A DNA stretch of 64,000 nucleotides from contig NC_088201.1 in assembly GCF_037126465.1 (NCBI RefSeq), positions 81,558,273-81,622,272 of the forward strand, given 5' to 3'. The position numbers and the translations under genes are program-made. The DNA comes from Ornithodoros turicata (taxonomy: Eukaryota > Arthropoda > Arachnida > Ixodida > Argasidae). The notes below the pieces were generated by a model. That model made no database searches. It was not told the DNA's origin and saw only the letters and a program-made list of their open reading frames with translations. Below, piece after piece: positions 22,985 through 34,023 of this stretch; the stretch's first letter is position 1, and every line of letters starts with the position of its first letter.

Positions 22985-23156
22985 ATGAGCAACGAAAGTC
23001 TGGACGGCGAGGACCTCAGGTCCTACATCAAACACCCCGGCGACTATGGCCCTTCCCTGGAAGTGACTTTACACGGACTGGAAGTGACGTTATCCGTCAG
23101 GAAGATGCGGTCCAGCTATATTGAGCGACGGTTAGCGGGCGAAGCCGACTGGGGGG
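22985..23156 (+). CDS. Candidate coding exon, truncated by a MITE
   Basis: The frame beginning ATGAGCAACGAAAGTCTG has coding-like composition: acidic start (MSNESLDGEDLRSY), then LEVTLHGLEVTLSVRKM with an internal duplication of CTGGAAGTGACNTTA. Codons are mostly G- or C-ending, unlike the surrounding DNA. It runs into the inverted repeat of the MITE at 23157, so the last residues before the in-frame stop at 23225-23227 derive from the transposon. No family recognised. It may be a broken or initial exon, or chance. The end given is the MITE border, not a splice site. Confidence 0.28.
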
Positions 23157-23560
23157 TATCCCGAATTGCCACCGTTAAGAATCCGCCGTTTAGAATCCCA
23201 TATGCTCAAAATCCCAAACGGCGCTAGCGTAGCGTGCGTGCCCAACTGTGGGGAGACCCCCAACGGCGTGGCGAATTGTCAAAAAACACGTAAACTAACC
23301 GAACCTAACCACAATCTAGTAATTTTTGCTGCTCTGATGTGACCGCCATGCTATGCCGTCGCCAAAAACCTGGTTTTTATTCACGACAATGACTTCTACT
23401 GACGTCAAAATCACGCATTACTGCGAGGCTTGTCAGTAATATGTATTATTCAACAGTATCATTCCGCCACACTTCACATTAAAGCTTTAATTTAGAAATC
23501 AGATTTTGAACATCTGGGATTGTAAACGGTGGATTCTTAACGGTGGAATATCGTGGTATT
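23157..23560. mobile_element. MITE with CCACCGTTAAGAATCC arms, 404 bp
   Basis: GCCACCGTTAAGAATCCGCC near the left end and its counterpart TTCCACCGTTAAGAATCCAC read inward from the right (23531-23550) are inverted. Inverted similarity continues through CGTTTASAATCCCA and ATGYTCAAAATC, about 60 bp in all. The middle contains CTAACCGAACCTAACCAC. No target duplication is certain. Confidence 0.7.
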
Positions 23561-26500
23561 AAACATACCGGGTGAATTAAATTGAAAAAAAGAACACGCT
23601 GCTGGCTCAATTTTCGAAGGAATGAACGCAGACTATTGCCGTTTAAGTTCACGAAATGCTCTGGATGCGAGACATTAAATAGTGTGCAAAAAATTATCTC
23701 AAGCGAATTACATGGTACGCGCGCCTTTTGTCTTTCGCTGAAAAGATCCGGAAGCGTGAGAAATATTTCTGGTTAGATGCGCACTTTTCACAATCTCATA
23801 TCGCTTCTCCACAGAGACCGAACGCGCACAAAGAGAACAGAAATCCTGGTCATGCCAAGCAATTTACGGAGAACTTACACGGACAGCTCATTTCCTGCGC
23901 AGGAAGTACATTTCTAGTACACGAGAAAGTCATTTCCCACAGGGCCAAAAGGAAACAAGGCTAATTCCCATTTTACAACAACAGAAATCAAACATTAGCG
24001 GTATGCACTGTGGAAGCAGAATATGCGGTTCTGAAGACAATCTGGAGCCACCCGCCGGTTACGAAATTAAAGATGTACCCAACTGCGAGGTACGTGCACA
24101 CATGGCATTCAGTTATTCCATGCAGTTGAGGGTGGCAAACAAGAAAAAAGGAACCGCATCCTGTTTCGGTCCTCCAATGACTAGCGTGCCCACCTTTGAG
24201 GATGTGGCAGGGGCGTTTTTTTTTTTTTTTTCAAATCGCAGAGAGTAAACACCGGAAACATTCTGAGGGTAATTTGACATCACGGCAAAGAAGTGTCCCT
24301 TCACTGGAATCGTCCGAGACAACTTTAGACTGGCATATCGCGTTCGATTCGCTCTCAGCAGGCACAGAAGAACCGAAAAGCATTCGCAATCCCAAACTGA
24401 AACGTAATACCGTATGCACGACATCATACATTACAGACTAAAAATCAAACAGAATAAAAAAAATCCAACATCATTACATGTTATTAAAAAAAAAACTTTC
24501 GACGACCAGATTATGCTCAGTGCCGCCATGTGATACTTGTTCTGGACGGGATCCAAGTATACCTCCTGTGGCGGATGGTTTTTCTCTTTTTTTTTTCATT
24601 TTCCTACGACAGCTGTTACGGGGAAGTACACAAACACACACAAGAAAAGAAGCTGCGTTGCTCATTATGAAGCCAAGCAAGACGCCCGTCGGGCCACGAC
24701 AAAGACAGAAGTAACAGGTACGAATTACATAGGCTCACGCCACCAGGTCTAAACCGCCATTACGAGCTTTCGCAACCTCTACGGCGTTTTGCAATTGTGG
24801 CTGTGAGCGCCGCAGGAAGAGAAGCTACAACTGAAGATATTACCTGGCGCCTTAAAATCCAAATACTACTTCATCGATAGTCAATTCAGTTAATAAATAA
24901 GAGCGTTTAACTATATAAATTGCATCAATTAGGCTACACCAAACCGCAATGCCCAATCGTTCCATGAAAGTTTTTGAGTGTCAGCCGCATATATGATCGG
25001 AAAAGGGTAAGCTCTACGTCAAAACGTGAGAAATTATGTTCAGAGGGAAGGTGTTCAAAACAGACAGCTCGTGTTCGCATCAGAAAAAACAAGTGAGCTT
25101 GCAGCTTGTACTGCACTAGTGGAACTCAATCAAGGGTAACACTGCAAACATCGAGCAAACAAACATGAAACACAGGTGACTACAAAGCTCTGCAACAATG
25201 CCACGAGACCCGAAATCGGCATGATTGAAAATGGCACCCATGGGTCTGAACATCTGCCATCCGCATGCGGTTGAGAACAACACATCTGGCAACGTTTTAG
25301 TTCGTTAGCGGCGCCCGGGGAATACTCCCCACAATGGCCGCCAGATGGCCCACAGGCGGTGGACTCGCTTGGCTCCCTGCCTGCAAACAAAAACCAACTA
25401 TACTTCTGTAGAGAGGACAAGACAACAACAAAAGCATGGCTCACACGCTGGAATCGATAGAAGTACAACATTGGACCCAGCTACAAAAAATCGGGCCCTA
25501 CACTAACATGAATATGTTCGGTCAGCAGAATCAACAAGAAAGCTGGAACGTAATGTGTCGCTAAATATTTCAGAAAGGACAACAGCAGGACGCCTTCGAG
25601 TGACTGATGTAAGCACACCCTAAACCTCATCAAGCACTTCGCACATAACAGAATCACCAACTGCAACGTGCGTTCGATGTTACGGAGCATAGATCGGAAC
25701 ACGCCTTTAGCTCTCCAAATTACGTATGCAAATTCGATAGGCCGCCTGACCTTGACTGAAAAATACCCGACTCAGCCGACCCCGCCTGTCTGGCTATATT
25801 GCTGAAATTAAAATGTGCAAATGTAATCCTACAGATGGATTCAGCTTCCCGCTGAGCCTATCAAGGCGGCTCTTACAGATAAGCTGGTGGGAAGTAAAGA
25901 TTTGACAAAAGAAAAAGCGAAAACAAAATACGCCCACATGTCGAAAGGCGGGACAGCAATTAAGGCCAAGAGCGACTCTGAAAACACGACATATTCTGTG
26001 GAAATTCAACAAAATATCCGCTATCAAATGACTTGCCACCATGAAGCAATAATAAGCGTATCTGCATGACAGAAATGATTCCAGGAGCCAAGAGTGAAAC
26101 GGTTTCACCCGTGTCCTGCTTTCGCTGTCATCACGGTAAGTGTGCATCTAAACGATTGTATCGGACGAAAAACGCGTGGAGCATAAAATACGTCCAGAGG
26201 ACATACCCCTTCCATTATCTACAAATCCGTGTCATGAGGAAGAGTAATGTTACCAAGACCGATTACTTTCCTGGTGGATTTCCACGACATATAGAAAATC
26301 GAACGACTTCAAATGCGTTTATAAACGCAATGCGGCTCATGTAAACTCGAATTAGCCATAACCAGCAGATACAATGCAGCAGGCGCAGGTTGCGCAAGCC
26401 CAATTCAAATAGAGGCAGAACATGCTTGTGTAACCTAAACCTGATTCCGTAAATCATGTGTCTTGTGTTCCTAACTCTGACCCTCCGACAATCGGTGACG

Positions 26501-26767
26501 GACTCAGTTCGTTGATAATAAAAGTAGATCACTTCGCAAACATGCCTGCAAATGTCACTCGTCAACTTCATCCGCGCAAGCACGGACAACAAAGGAAGGT
26601 TGCTCACTCAACTGATACGTTCATCATAACAACGATCACAAAACCCACAGCAACGACATCAAGAAGGATTGTTTACACAGCGAAAATAAACGATCGGCAC
26701 CGGGAAGGCCTAGTTTGAAAATTTTCAGACGCAAAGCACGAAATTTCCTGAGGAAAGTAAGACTCAC
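23561..26767. other. Long stretch without supported gene
   Basis: Contains poly-T (24217-24231) and scattered short ORFs. Around 25300-25380 the DNA is CpG-rich (GGCGCCCGGGGAATACTCCCC, CCGCCAGATGGCCC). If the exon candidate at 26768-26794 is real, downstream exons on the minus strand should lie here, but I could not identify one. Confidence 0.35.
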
Positions 26768-26794
26768 CTCATCTTCGGATGAATCGTCACTCAT
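26768..26794 (-). CDS. Candidate first coding exon with splice donor
   Basis: On the minus strand an ATG with purine at -3 (GGAATGAG) opens nine codons, M-S-D-D-S-S-E-D-E, ending GAG directly before GTGAGT (26762-26767). That is a full match to the GAG|GTGAGT donor consensus. An acidic, serine-rich N-terminus is typical of nuclear or casein-kinase-2-target proteins, but no identity can be given. The CpG-rich segment and X-box near 27.1 kb, about 300 bp upstream, could be its promoter. Chance matches of this quality do occur, so confidence is low. Confidence 0.25.
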
Positions 26795-27096
26795 TCCAAG
26801 GCCGACTTTACAAAGTATAGGATATCCTCAGTGTGGTGGTAAACTCAGTGTAGCACATACCTTACACACAAACACGACGAACATCCGTCAGGCTTACACA
26901 GCTGCCGCCATAACCATTCATAGATCCGCACGGACGATCCTCCTTCTGCGACGCCGCAGGAAGCAGGGAAAATGCCACCAGGCTGCGCTTCGAACGCCGA
27001 GTGAGAGAGCAAGAATAAGGAAAGGAGGAAGCGCGTTTTTTCCATTCACCTGTTTTTATTGCCCCCCCCCCCCTCCCCCACTAGCGTCCCGGTTCG

Positions 27097-27110
27097 GTCG
27101 CCATGGAAAC
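27097..27110 (+). promoter_or_regulatory. RFX-type X-box
   Basis: GTCGCCATGGAAAC matches the imperfect palindrome bound by RFX winged-helix factors (GTNRCC-N2-RGYAAC type), which often drive cilia genes. It lies in CpG-rich DNA beside a C run (27063-27073), upstream of the minus-strand exon candidate at 26768 and of an ATG on the plus strand at 27143. Function is inference. Confidence 0.3.
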
Positions 27111-28479
27111 GACAGCGCAAGGTCGGTGAGATGACCGCGAAGATGGTCGGGAGGGTATTGTTCGAATCAAAGAGCTTTTTCTTCGTCAAGCTTTCGTGTG
27201 TCAGAATATTTTGTGCAGGTTTCTCTGGTTGCGAGAACGTTTGACAGGGAAGACAACATACGTGAGCCACAGTGTTCTCACGGGTGGCACGTATGGTGAA
27301 TGCGCGGAATACAGACCGGCCGTGGTTCAATATATATTTTTCCTTTCCATCTCTCTCTCTCTTTTTTTATTGGGAGGGGGGAAGAACTAAGAGGTCATAA
27401 AAATTGTGCAGTGTGTTTGCTGTTGACTCCTAATCTCAATTATTGACGTCTTTCTTTCTGTAACGGTTGTGGATGAGGCAGTTGCCACTTTTAACTCGTT
27501 TTACTCGTTTTCTTTCTGTGTCCTTTACTTATAATGTAAGCCTTTCCCATCGTTTATGTGCCTCGCACTTGACAAATTTCAAGCAACATTATGGTCTGGT
27601 GTATGGTTAACATAATGTAACTCATTTATTTTTCTAATTTTTAATTGCACAGCCAAGGGCTACAGATTTTCATTACGGTAAATGTTTCAGATACGAAGAG
27701 CCTGCGACAGATTTACTGAAAATGGAAACGTGCAACCTTTTTTTGCAACCGTTTTCCTAAGCCATCCAGCGTCCGAATGCAGTGACATTAGAAAATGATT
27801 CGCATGCTTTTTCCGCGATTAAGATAAAAGTTCTGTTTCCTGCCTGAATTGTTGAAGCGCATTCCTGAGATTTTCCGGACGCCGGCGAAATATAAATTAC
27901 TTGCGATCGAAAACGAGTTTCCATTGAAGCAACGTGAGAATGGTATACACTGCTGAAGACATTGCTCGAATGTACAAATATTTCCTGTTTTGTAAAAGAC
28001 GGGCTCTTTCAGTTGATTTCCCGCATGCACGCGAAAGCATATGTTCCTACGCATTGGTATTGCCACGCTTTATCTTTTTTTTTTTTTTTCTGCCAAGGTA
28101 TTCGACTCAAGGACGTAGGTCTAATGGCAGTAAAGCATATTCTTTAGCCGCAGTAGGGCGTACGACGGGTCATTACATAATGCTGTACCTGGGCCAGATC
28201 ATCGAACGTGGTGCCAAGAATGTGGAAGAGGATGAGAAAGGAAGAGATGATGTCATAGTGTTTCAAAAGCGGGGCGTGTTCAGGCTTACTAAGTGCCAGA
28301 GAATTACAGTGCCCCGTATTTCTTGTACTTTTGCTGTACCAAAGGTATAAAAGGCAGTCTAATGTTTGCGGAGCGTCTATCGCATCTTAAAGAAGCAAGC
28401 TATATGGTACTGTAAACGGCTGGTAGATGTGCGAGACGACAGCTAGACTCAGAGTCATGACTACCTGCTGTTCTTTGTT
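27111..28479. other. No recognisable gene; poly-T
   Basis: AT-rich with a T run at 28075-28089 and CTCTCT at 27351-27362. The 138-aa ORF at 27934-28350 reads phenylalanine strings through the T run and is not credited. Confidence 0.4.
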
Positions 28480-29164
28480 GTGTCATGTCTTCGAATATCT
28501 AGAGTAGAGACCATGAGTGCAACCGAGACCAGATTTGTTTCGCACTGGTTGAATATTCACGACAACCCACCGGTCATGAAAACACCGCTACTTATACCGA
28601 CTGTGGATACAGCAGTGGATTTCAACTGCGGTCTATATTCACGCGCACGTAAAACTGATGGCCTTCCCTGCAACACGCCAGCTAAGTATATGATCTCGAC
28701 GAAGCTCGAGCATCCAGTAGCGGTCGGACTGTCCACTAGCTCTCTGCTGGTGAAGGCTGCATTCCTGTGTAGGCGACCCAGAACCGCCGTTGTAAGACAC
28801 GAAATAGAGATGATTGCGGGACCCATCACCCATACATTCGTTTTTTCTTGGCTCCGACGCTGTGTGAAATCCAGTTGAAATGACCGAACTGATGGAGCTG
28901 CAGGTGGCCACCGAGAACACTACTATAGCTGCAGGAACCAGTAAGATATTATTACTTATACGGCCTCCCCTGCAAACAGATGATGGTTCATCCGAAAAGC
29001 TGAAACGGGTTGTGACATCCTCTGGGTTGCGCCGTGACCTCACCACGACAGAACACACACAATCGACTTATTATTCTGTTGTGGCGCCTCAGTCTCAAGG
29101 TTATGACACCTCGACGAAATTACACCGTCTTGGCTTGCATCCTTTCGCTTTCGACGTGAGGGCT
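28480..29164 (+). other. Unassigned ORF-containing segment
   Basis: Two adjacent frames (28480-28878, 132 codons; 28880-29266, 128 codons) read without known motifs. The second runs into dispersed repeat D. A possible faint relation between GTSKILLLIRPP here and GVKVLLVVKSQ at about 56216 would put both in one old element, but this is a guess from short strings. I do not assign a product. Confidence 0.2.
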
Positions 29165-29459
29165 GTGACACTTTCATTGATATGTGCTTCATTACATCAC
29201 GTAACGCATTGTACTGCGCGCAACAGTTTTGAGGAAAGCAAAATAATTATTTCTACGAACACTTAGTGCGCGAGATACACACCCTTGAATACACCCCTAC
29301 GTCAAGCTCTCGCGTCAGGGGAGATTCCCACTGGTTCTCGAAAGCGCGTCGCCTCTCCCGCACTGCCTCACTCAGTAATGTCCTCAGTGACGTCGGAGCC
29401 AGATAAGTTTCGGTGTTGGCGATGTCGATTTTCTACGTGTCTATTACTCCCTTTGCTGC
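29165..29459 (+). repeat. Dispersed repeat D, copy 1
   Basis: Aligns by eye with 56631-56935. Shared blocks in the same order are TGTACTGCGCGCAACAGT, AATTATTT, CACTTAG, CAAGCTCTCGCGTCAGRGGA, CCTCACTCAG/CCTCACCGAC, and ATTTTCTACGTGTCTA. The element type is unknown: I see neither inverted ends nor a tRNA head. Confidence 0.5.
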
Positions 29460-29711
29460 AAATCTAAAGGTTGACGTCGATGCAAACAAGTGTCTCTTTA
29501 TCATACGCCCTATAGCTCGGAGCCGCATTGTCACGACCCGTTTTGTCGCAACAAAATCTTGCCACCAGGCTCAAAGAGGCCCTGAGGTACAAACATTTCG
29601 CAAACTGAGATGCCGGTATGACACCAACACAAAAGGAACTGGATTAATCGGTCGTGCCCTTCGTGATTTATTATTGAAAGAAACCGCTATTTAAGCTTTC
29701 ACTCTCACTCT

Positions 29712-29843
29712 CCTTCTCAAGAAGTGCCACAATGCGGGGCGCTCTCTCATTGGCATCTGCAGACGATTTGGCCAATCATCGCGGGAAACCGTGAGGAAAC
29801 CAATCCAAGAACGCCCCGCATTGTGGCACTTCTTTTGAAGAGG
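29712..29843. mobile_element. MITE with AAGAAGTGCCACAATGCGGG ends
   Basis: The left arm CAAGAAGTGCCACAATGCGG and the right arm CCGCATTGTGGCACTTCTTT are nearly perfect inverted repeats of about 25 bp, around a 75-bp interior containing CCAATCATCGCGGGAAACC. Non-coding. Confidence 0.75.
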
Positions 29844-29866
29844 GAAAGTTTTAAATTGCGTTTTTT

Positions 29867-30145
29867 ATAATAATAATAATTGCGAGTTTACGTCGCGAGA
29901 CAACTGAGATAATGAGCGACGACACAGCGGTCGGTCTGTGGATTGCTTTTGCCCACCTGAGGGTTCTTTAACGTGCGATGAAAGCTCATCACACGGCACC
30001 CCGTATTTAACGTCCCTCGCGGAAGACGGAGTGTCTAAGCAACTTGTACCCTGCCACCAAATTGCTGGCGTCCTCGGCCGGGTTCGAACCCGCGATCTCG
30101 GGATCAGAAGGCGAACACGCTACCGACTGAGCCACCGAGGCAGGT
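29867..30145 (-). mobile_element. SINE family S2, intact, with conserved core domain
   Basis: Minus-strand retroposon, 279 bp, with a 14-bp target duplication AAATTGCGTTTTTT (29853-29866, 30146-30159). The head (right) folds like a tRNA: GCCTCGG/CCGAGGA acceptor, A box TGGCTCAGTCGG (30123-30134), B box GGTTCGAACC (30081-30090). The middle holds ACGTTAAAGAACCCTCAGG-TGGGCAAAAGCAATCC (complement of 29940-29974). From memory this resembles a core shared by SINEs of many invertebrates (metaSINE-type); that identification is unverified. The tail is (ATT)n at the left. It depends on a LINE reverse transcriptase elsewhere. Clean ends suggest a rather recent insertion. Confidence 0.9.
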
Positions 30146-30159
30146 AAATTGCGTTTTTT

Positions 30160-30837
30160 CTATCGATAATAAATCACGAACGATGCAACCGATTAATCCC
30201 GTCCCTTTTGCGTTAGTGTGAAGGTAACTGCATCTTCCATTCCGCGAGGAGACATTTTTGAATTTTTTGTGTCCTTTTCAGGACCTGTCACAGCTAACGT
30301 GTTGCAGGCAAGTATGATTTGGGCTGTATATTCCAATCTCTTACTCACTTTTATTCCTATTTTTGTAACGCAATTATCCATATATGGTCGAGGCTTCATC
30401 CCTCGTAACTTCTGCCAATAACAGGAACGACAAACGAGTTGCTCAAGTCATACGGCCCTAAAGCACCTTGACCATCCATTTTTGGCAATAATTGCCGGCG
30501 CACAATGCGCCTTCCACCTCAACCTTGATGGACGCAAAATAACAATGAAAGAGAACTACAGAAACAGCTGCCGCTTGGACAGCTGGAACAAGAACTTGCA
30601 GCACTCTACGGGGAAGGAAAACCAGTATCAACAGCGTCAATACAAAGAGTTTGTCAAATCTCGCATCGAGTTGTATTTAAATAATATAAATGCGCCTTCG
30701 AGTGAGTCGGCGCAGTCTTCGTTTCCTGCAGGTTACCGAAGCTCATAAAAGAAGGGAATGATGATAATGATGAGTGTGCGCATGAAAGGTGCAAAAATAA
30801 AGGGAGAGGGAGGGGGGGGGCTCCGTCCGTTGGACTA
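30160..30837. other. No recognisable gene
   Basis: The 88-aa ORF at 30482-30748 is lysine/glutamine-rich without a known motif. A G run precedes the next MITE (about 30811-30820). Confidence 0.4.
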
Positions 30838-31207
30838 GAGTCACTAAATAAGCTTGGCTTGAGTATTGACACTGAGGCCCAAGGAAGAGCAGGAGGCCAT
30901 CTTGTTTCCGCACCACACCACTACCATCCCCACCCCACATAATGCTCCCTGTGGGACAGAGAAGCGTGTATGATTGTTGTGCGATAATCCGTGTATTGTC
31001 CACCAGAGCGTCCCGAAGATGTCAATGTGAGCTTAATGCCGTCAACTGCTGCTTGTAAACGAAAGGAACATTTCACCCGCGCACGATAGATGGCATCGTG
31101 CGCTAAAGTGCGCAGTGCGCGTGGGAAGCGTCGCGGAAACAAGATGGCGCATGCTTGCTCTTGGAACTCAGTGTCGATACTCTGAAGCGTAGCTTATTTA
31201 GTGACTC
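30838..31207. mobile_element. TA-flanked MITE with GAGTCACTAAATAAGC ends
   Basis: TA duplication at 30836-30837 and 31208-31209. Arms begin GAGTCACTAAATAAGCT and remain alignable for about 75 bp, through GTATYGACACTGAG to GCCATCTTGTTTCCGC (30896 on, and inverted at 31133-31148). A solitary related end (AGAGTCACTAAATGAGC) lies at 40693. A Tc1/mariner-related non-autonomous element. Confidence 0.8.
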
Positions 31208-31236
31208 TACCTCGGACAAGTCCGCGATGCTCTTTG

Positions 31237-31496
31237 TTTTTATTCCGTGTTAGCGCCACGAAGCAAGTGTGGCTATGAGTGGCGTACGACGTCGACAGAT
31301 GGAGAGAGGGGGCAAGGGGATTAGTACGCATCCTGGACCGACTTCAAGGGGAACTGTACCGACATTCTTCTGAAAAACCTGAGACAGCACAGCTGGCGAT
31401 AGGATTTGAACCCACCACCTCCAAGTCTCCAGCACAGCCTTGAAGCTACCACCAGGGACCGAATGGCTTTTGTCCACTCGGCCATGCCGCTGGTCA
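31237..31496 (-). mobile_element. SINE family S1, Ser/Leu-like head
   Basis: Full-length minus-strand copy. The tail at left (TTTTTATTCCGTGTTAGCGC, read as GCGCTAACACGGAATAAAAA), body with ACTGTACCGAC and AGACAGCACAGC, and head at right with GGCCATGCCGCTGGT. An imperfect duplication GCGATGYTYTTTG / GCGATGTTTTGG borders it. It landed 30 bp from the MITE at 30838. The B box is decayed (GGGTTCAAATCC), so it is probably no longer transcribed. Confidence 0.85.
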
Positions 31497-32819
31497 GCGA
31501 TGTTTTGGCCGTGAAAATTCACTTTAGGGACTGTTAATTAAATTGCGTTATTTTATCGATTAAACTAGTTAATTAGATGATCCATAAATAGGAATCTCGC
31601 TAATCATAATTTCATTAACTTAACCCTCCACCAAACCGCACCGCCGAAACGTTACCTGAAATTTATTAACCGCCACCGGCATAAACCATCGGAAAGACAA
31701 AATTCTACGTCAGAAGAAAGGACCATTTATTTAGTAATTTAGTAAACCAATAAGGGTGAGAAGAACTGCCTCCTTGCCGCACACGAGGTGGAGGCCAACG
31801 ATTTGATTCCGGTGCGCGTGATATCGTGCGATGTGATTGCAGCCCAAGCGAGTTGGTAAGTACGTGGAGACAAAATGGGGTATATAAAACGCATTTAAAT
31901 GTGTATTAAAGCAATTAAATAGGGCACGCAAGACTATACTTGCATGTGTAAAGCACACCCGGAGCCAATTAACCTTGACAGGCAAATCAAAAGCCTACGT
32001 GAACCCGCGGGACAGCGGCGAAAGATCTTTGTTCGCTGAAACTGCCCACGAGTGAAATTAAAAGCCGCAACATATAGGATCACTCGTAAATACCGACGCG
32101 GAGAGAGCAAAATAAAAATCTCCCAATGTCAGTAACTTCCGACCGCATTACATGGCACGCTGGATGAGGCCATCATCCCTCTCGCGCACTTCATTCACAG
32201 CGTGAAAATGACAGACCAAACTGGAGCAGATTCCCTTTCGCTCGGCAACCTTGAACTGAATATGTCTCCGATCAGTCACCTTGGATTAAAGGGGGCTGTT
32301 ATTCTAAGGAAAAGTGCGTGGCTTCTGCCAAGGGGACACGAGATTATCAGAACGGCATATTCGGAACAGGACAAATACAGACATCACGAATATGCGCTTA
32401 AAGGGCATAGCTCTTATTGATGTCTTGGGATGACCGGGGTCTGTCGTTCATGAAAATATAAACGTGACTCTTGCACGAGGACAGTTTTTTTCTTTTTTGC
32501 GGGGGGGGGGGTGCAGATCGTCGTGAGTGCATGGCTTCGTACTCATATCATATATAGGTATGCATGTGAGAGTCGTGGATAAAAAAAAGTTCGTAATGCA
32601 GCGAGTTGGCTTGCGCAACTTACTTTTCTGTGATGTCCCCCCCTCCCAATACACACACAAGATACTGGTTTTTCGGAATATCCCGCCCTCCTTTCGCTTT
32701 TGTTTCAAAGTTCTGTGGGCGTTGGTACCGCGACGCGGCTGCGGCAATGAGCGGGCGGCGTAGCGGATGCGGACTGCGAATGGCAGCTGGTTATGTTATG
32801 TTATGGAGCTCGTTATGTG
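31497..32819. other. No recognisable gene
   Basis: AT-rich to 32100. A G run (32500-32510) and repeated TTATGTTATG at 32790-32805 are the only low-complexity features. No ORF carries a known motif. Confidence 0.4.
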
Positions 32820-32980
32820 GCTTGGGAGGATGGTGGTAGTTACGCGTCCTGGGCTCACTTCACGAGGAACCTGTGTGCCGACACACGTCTGCAAGATTAA
32901 AACCCAGGGAAAAACCGCCGACGCGACTCCATCTCACCACCGAGCTGACTTTGTATTCTACCGGCCACACTGCTGGTCAT
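32820..32980 (-). mobile_element. Degenerate SINE fragment (family S1)
   Basis: TACGCGTCCTGGGCTCACTT, GAGGAACCTGTGTGCCGACA, AAAACCCAGGGAAAAACC and a terminal CCGGCCACACTGCTGGTCAT follow the S1 order on the minus strand, with many changes and a 3' truncation. Confidence 0.65.
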
Positions 32981-34023
32981 CTCCTTTTAGCAGTGGTTAC
33001 AGTGTTGCTTTTACGCAGAACAGCATCTTCGTATATTACACCCAGGAGGAAGAAGAAAAACGAAACAGTAACACAATGAAAATGGGTAACAAAGATCGTT
33101 CTTAAATGTGACTGAACTTTGACTTCACGTATGTGAAAGTATACGTAGTAAACGCAGTCTCGAATATGTCTGGTATATGACAGCTGTACCAAGCGAGCCC
33201 GAAGAAACCGATACATTCAGGCTCTTATTAAACAAAAATTGATGGGTGCCTTGCCGCGTGCTTGACATGAACCGAACCTGCCAAATCAGCTTTACTCAAC
33301 CGAAATGTACGTCCTGTGTAAGCCTATACTGCATGGCACGATAACGCGCCGAAGAAGCGCTCGTCACGAGGTTTTACTGTGCTCGGAGATTCCTAAACGT
33401 TTCGTGCGTTAGAAAAGTTGCACGAAAGCGTTAAACTTACCGTTTTTAGATACCCGTGGCAGCTACACGAGGTCAAGAGTGACCGGTCAGTCTGCAACAC
33501 CGAGTCTATAAGGCTACTTCGTCCTCTAAAGACATGTGTCCTCTTCCTCCTCTTCTTCTTCGTTGTTTATATACTTTCTACTACTTCCTTCAGAAGTAAT
33601 TTATAACTTTCTATAGAGTATTTATTTATGATTTATTAATATTGAATAATAACATTCGTGTTTCGTTTATAGTTTATTACCTATTTGAACAGCTATGATC
33701 CTCTCAGTTATCGGTGTATATATATTTTTCACACTTTGTCGGCATATGTTCCGTTAATCTTTTTTGCTTTTTTCTTTTTTTGCTATAAGGATAATGTATA
33801 CGGATATATAAGGATAAGGAAAAGAGCTATAAGGATTTCTCCAACGTTGCTTGTTCTTTGACTAATACCTAACAGTGCTAATGTTTTTGGCGTTTTTCAA
33901 AATAAGCGAAATTGCTAGTGGCAAGCGTGATAGCAAGAACTCAATGAAAACGAGAACAATTACGATGTATAGTGAGCGACGCATACATTTGAAGACGGAT
34001 TCGTTGGCAATCACCTGAGGACG
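32981..34023. other. No recognisable gene; T/A-rich
   Basis: Contains CTTCCTCCTCTTCTTCTTC at 33543-33560 and a strongly AT-rich block to 33850. No motif or splice pair is supported. Confidence 0.4.

Noticed and set aside
30070..30142. Possible tRNA gene (paired acceptor arms, A and B boxes)
   Set aside because: It is the head of SINE S2: it continues into a SINE body and tail and is flanked by a 14-bp target duplication.
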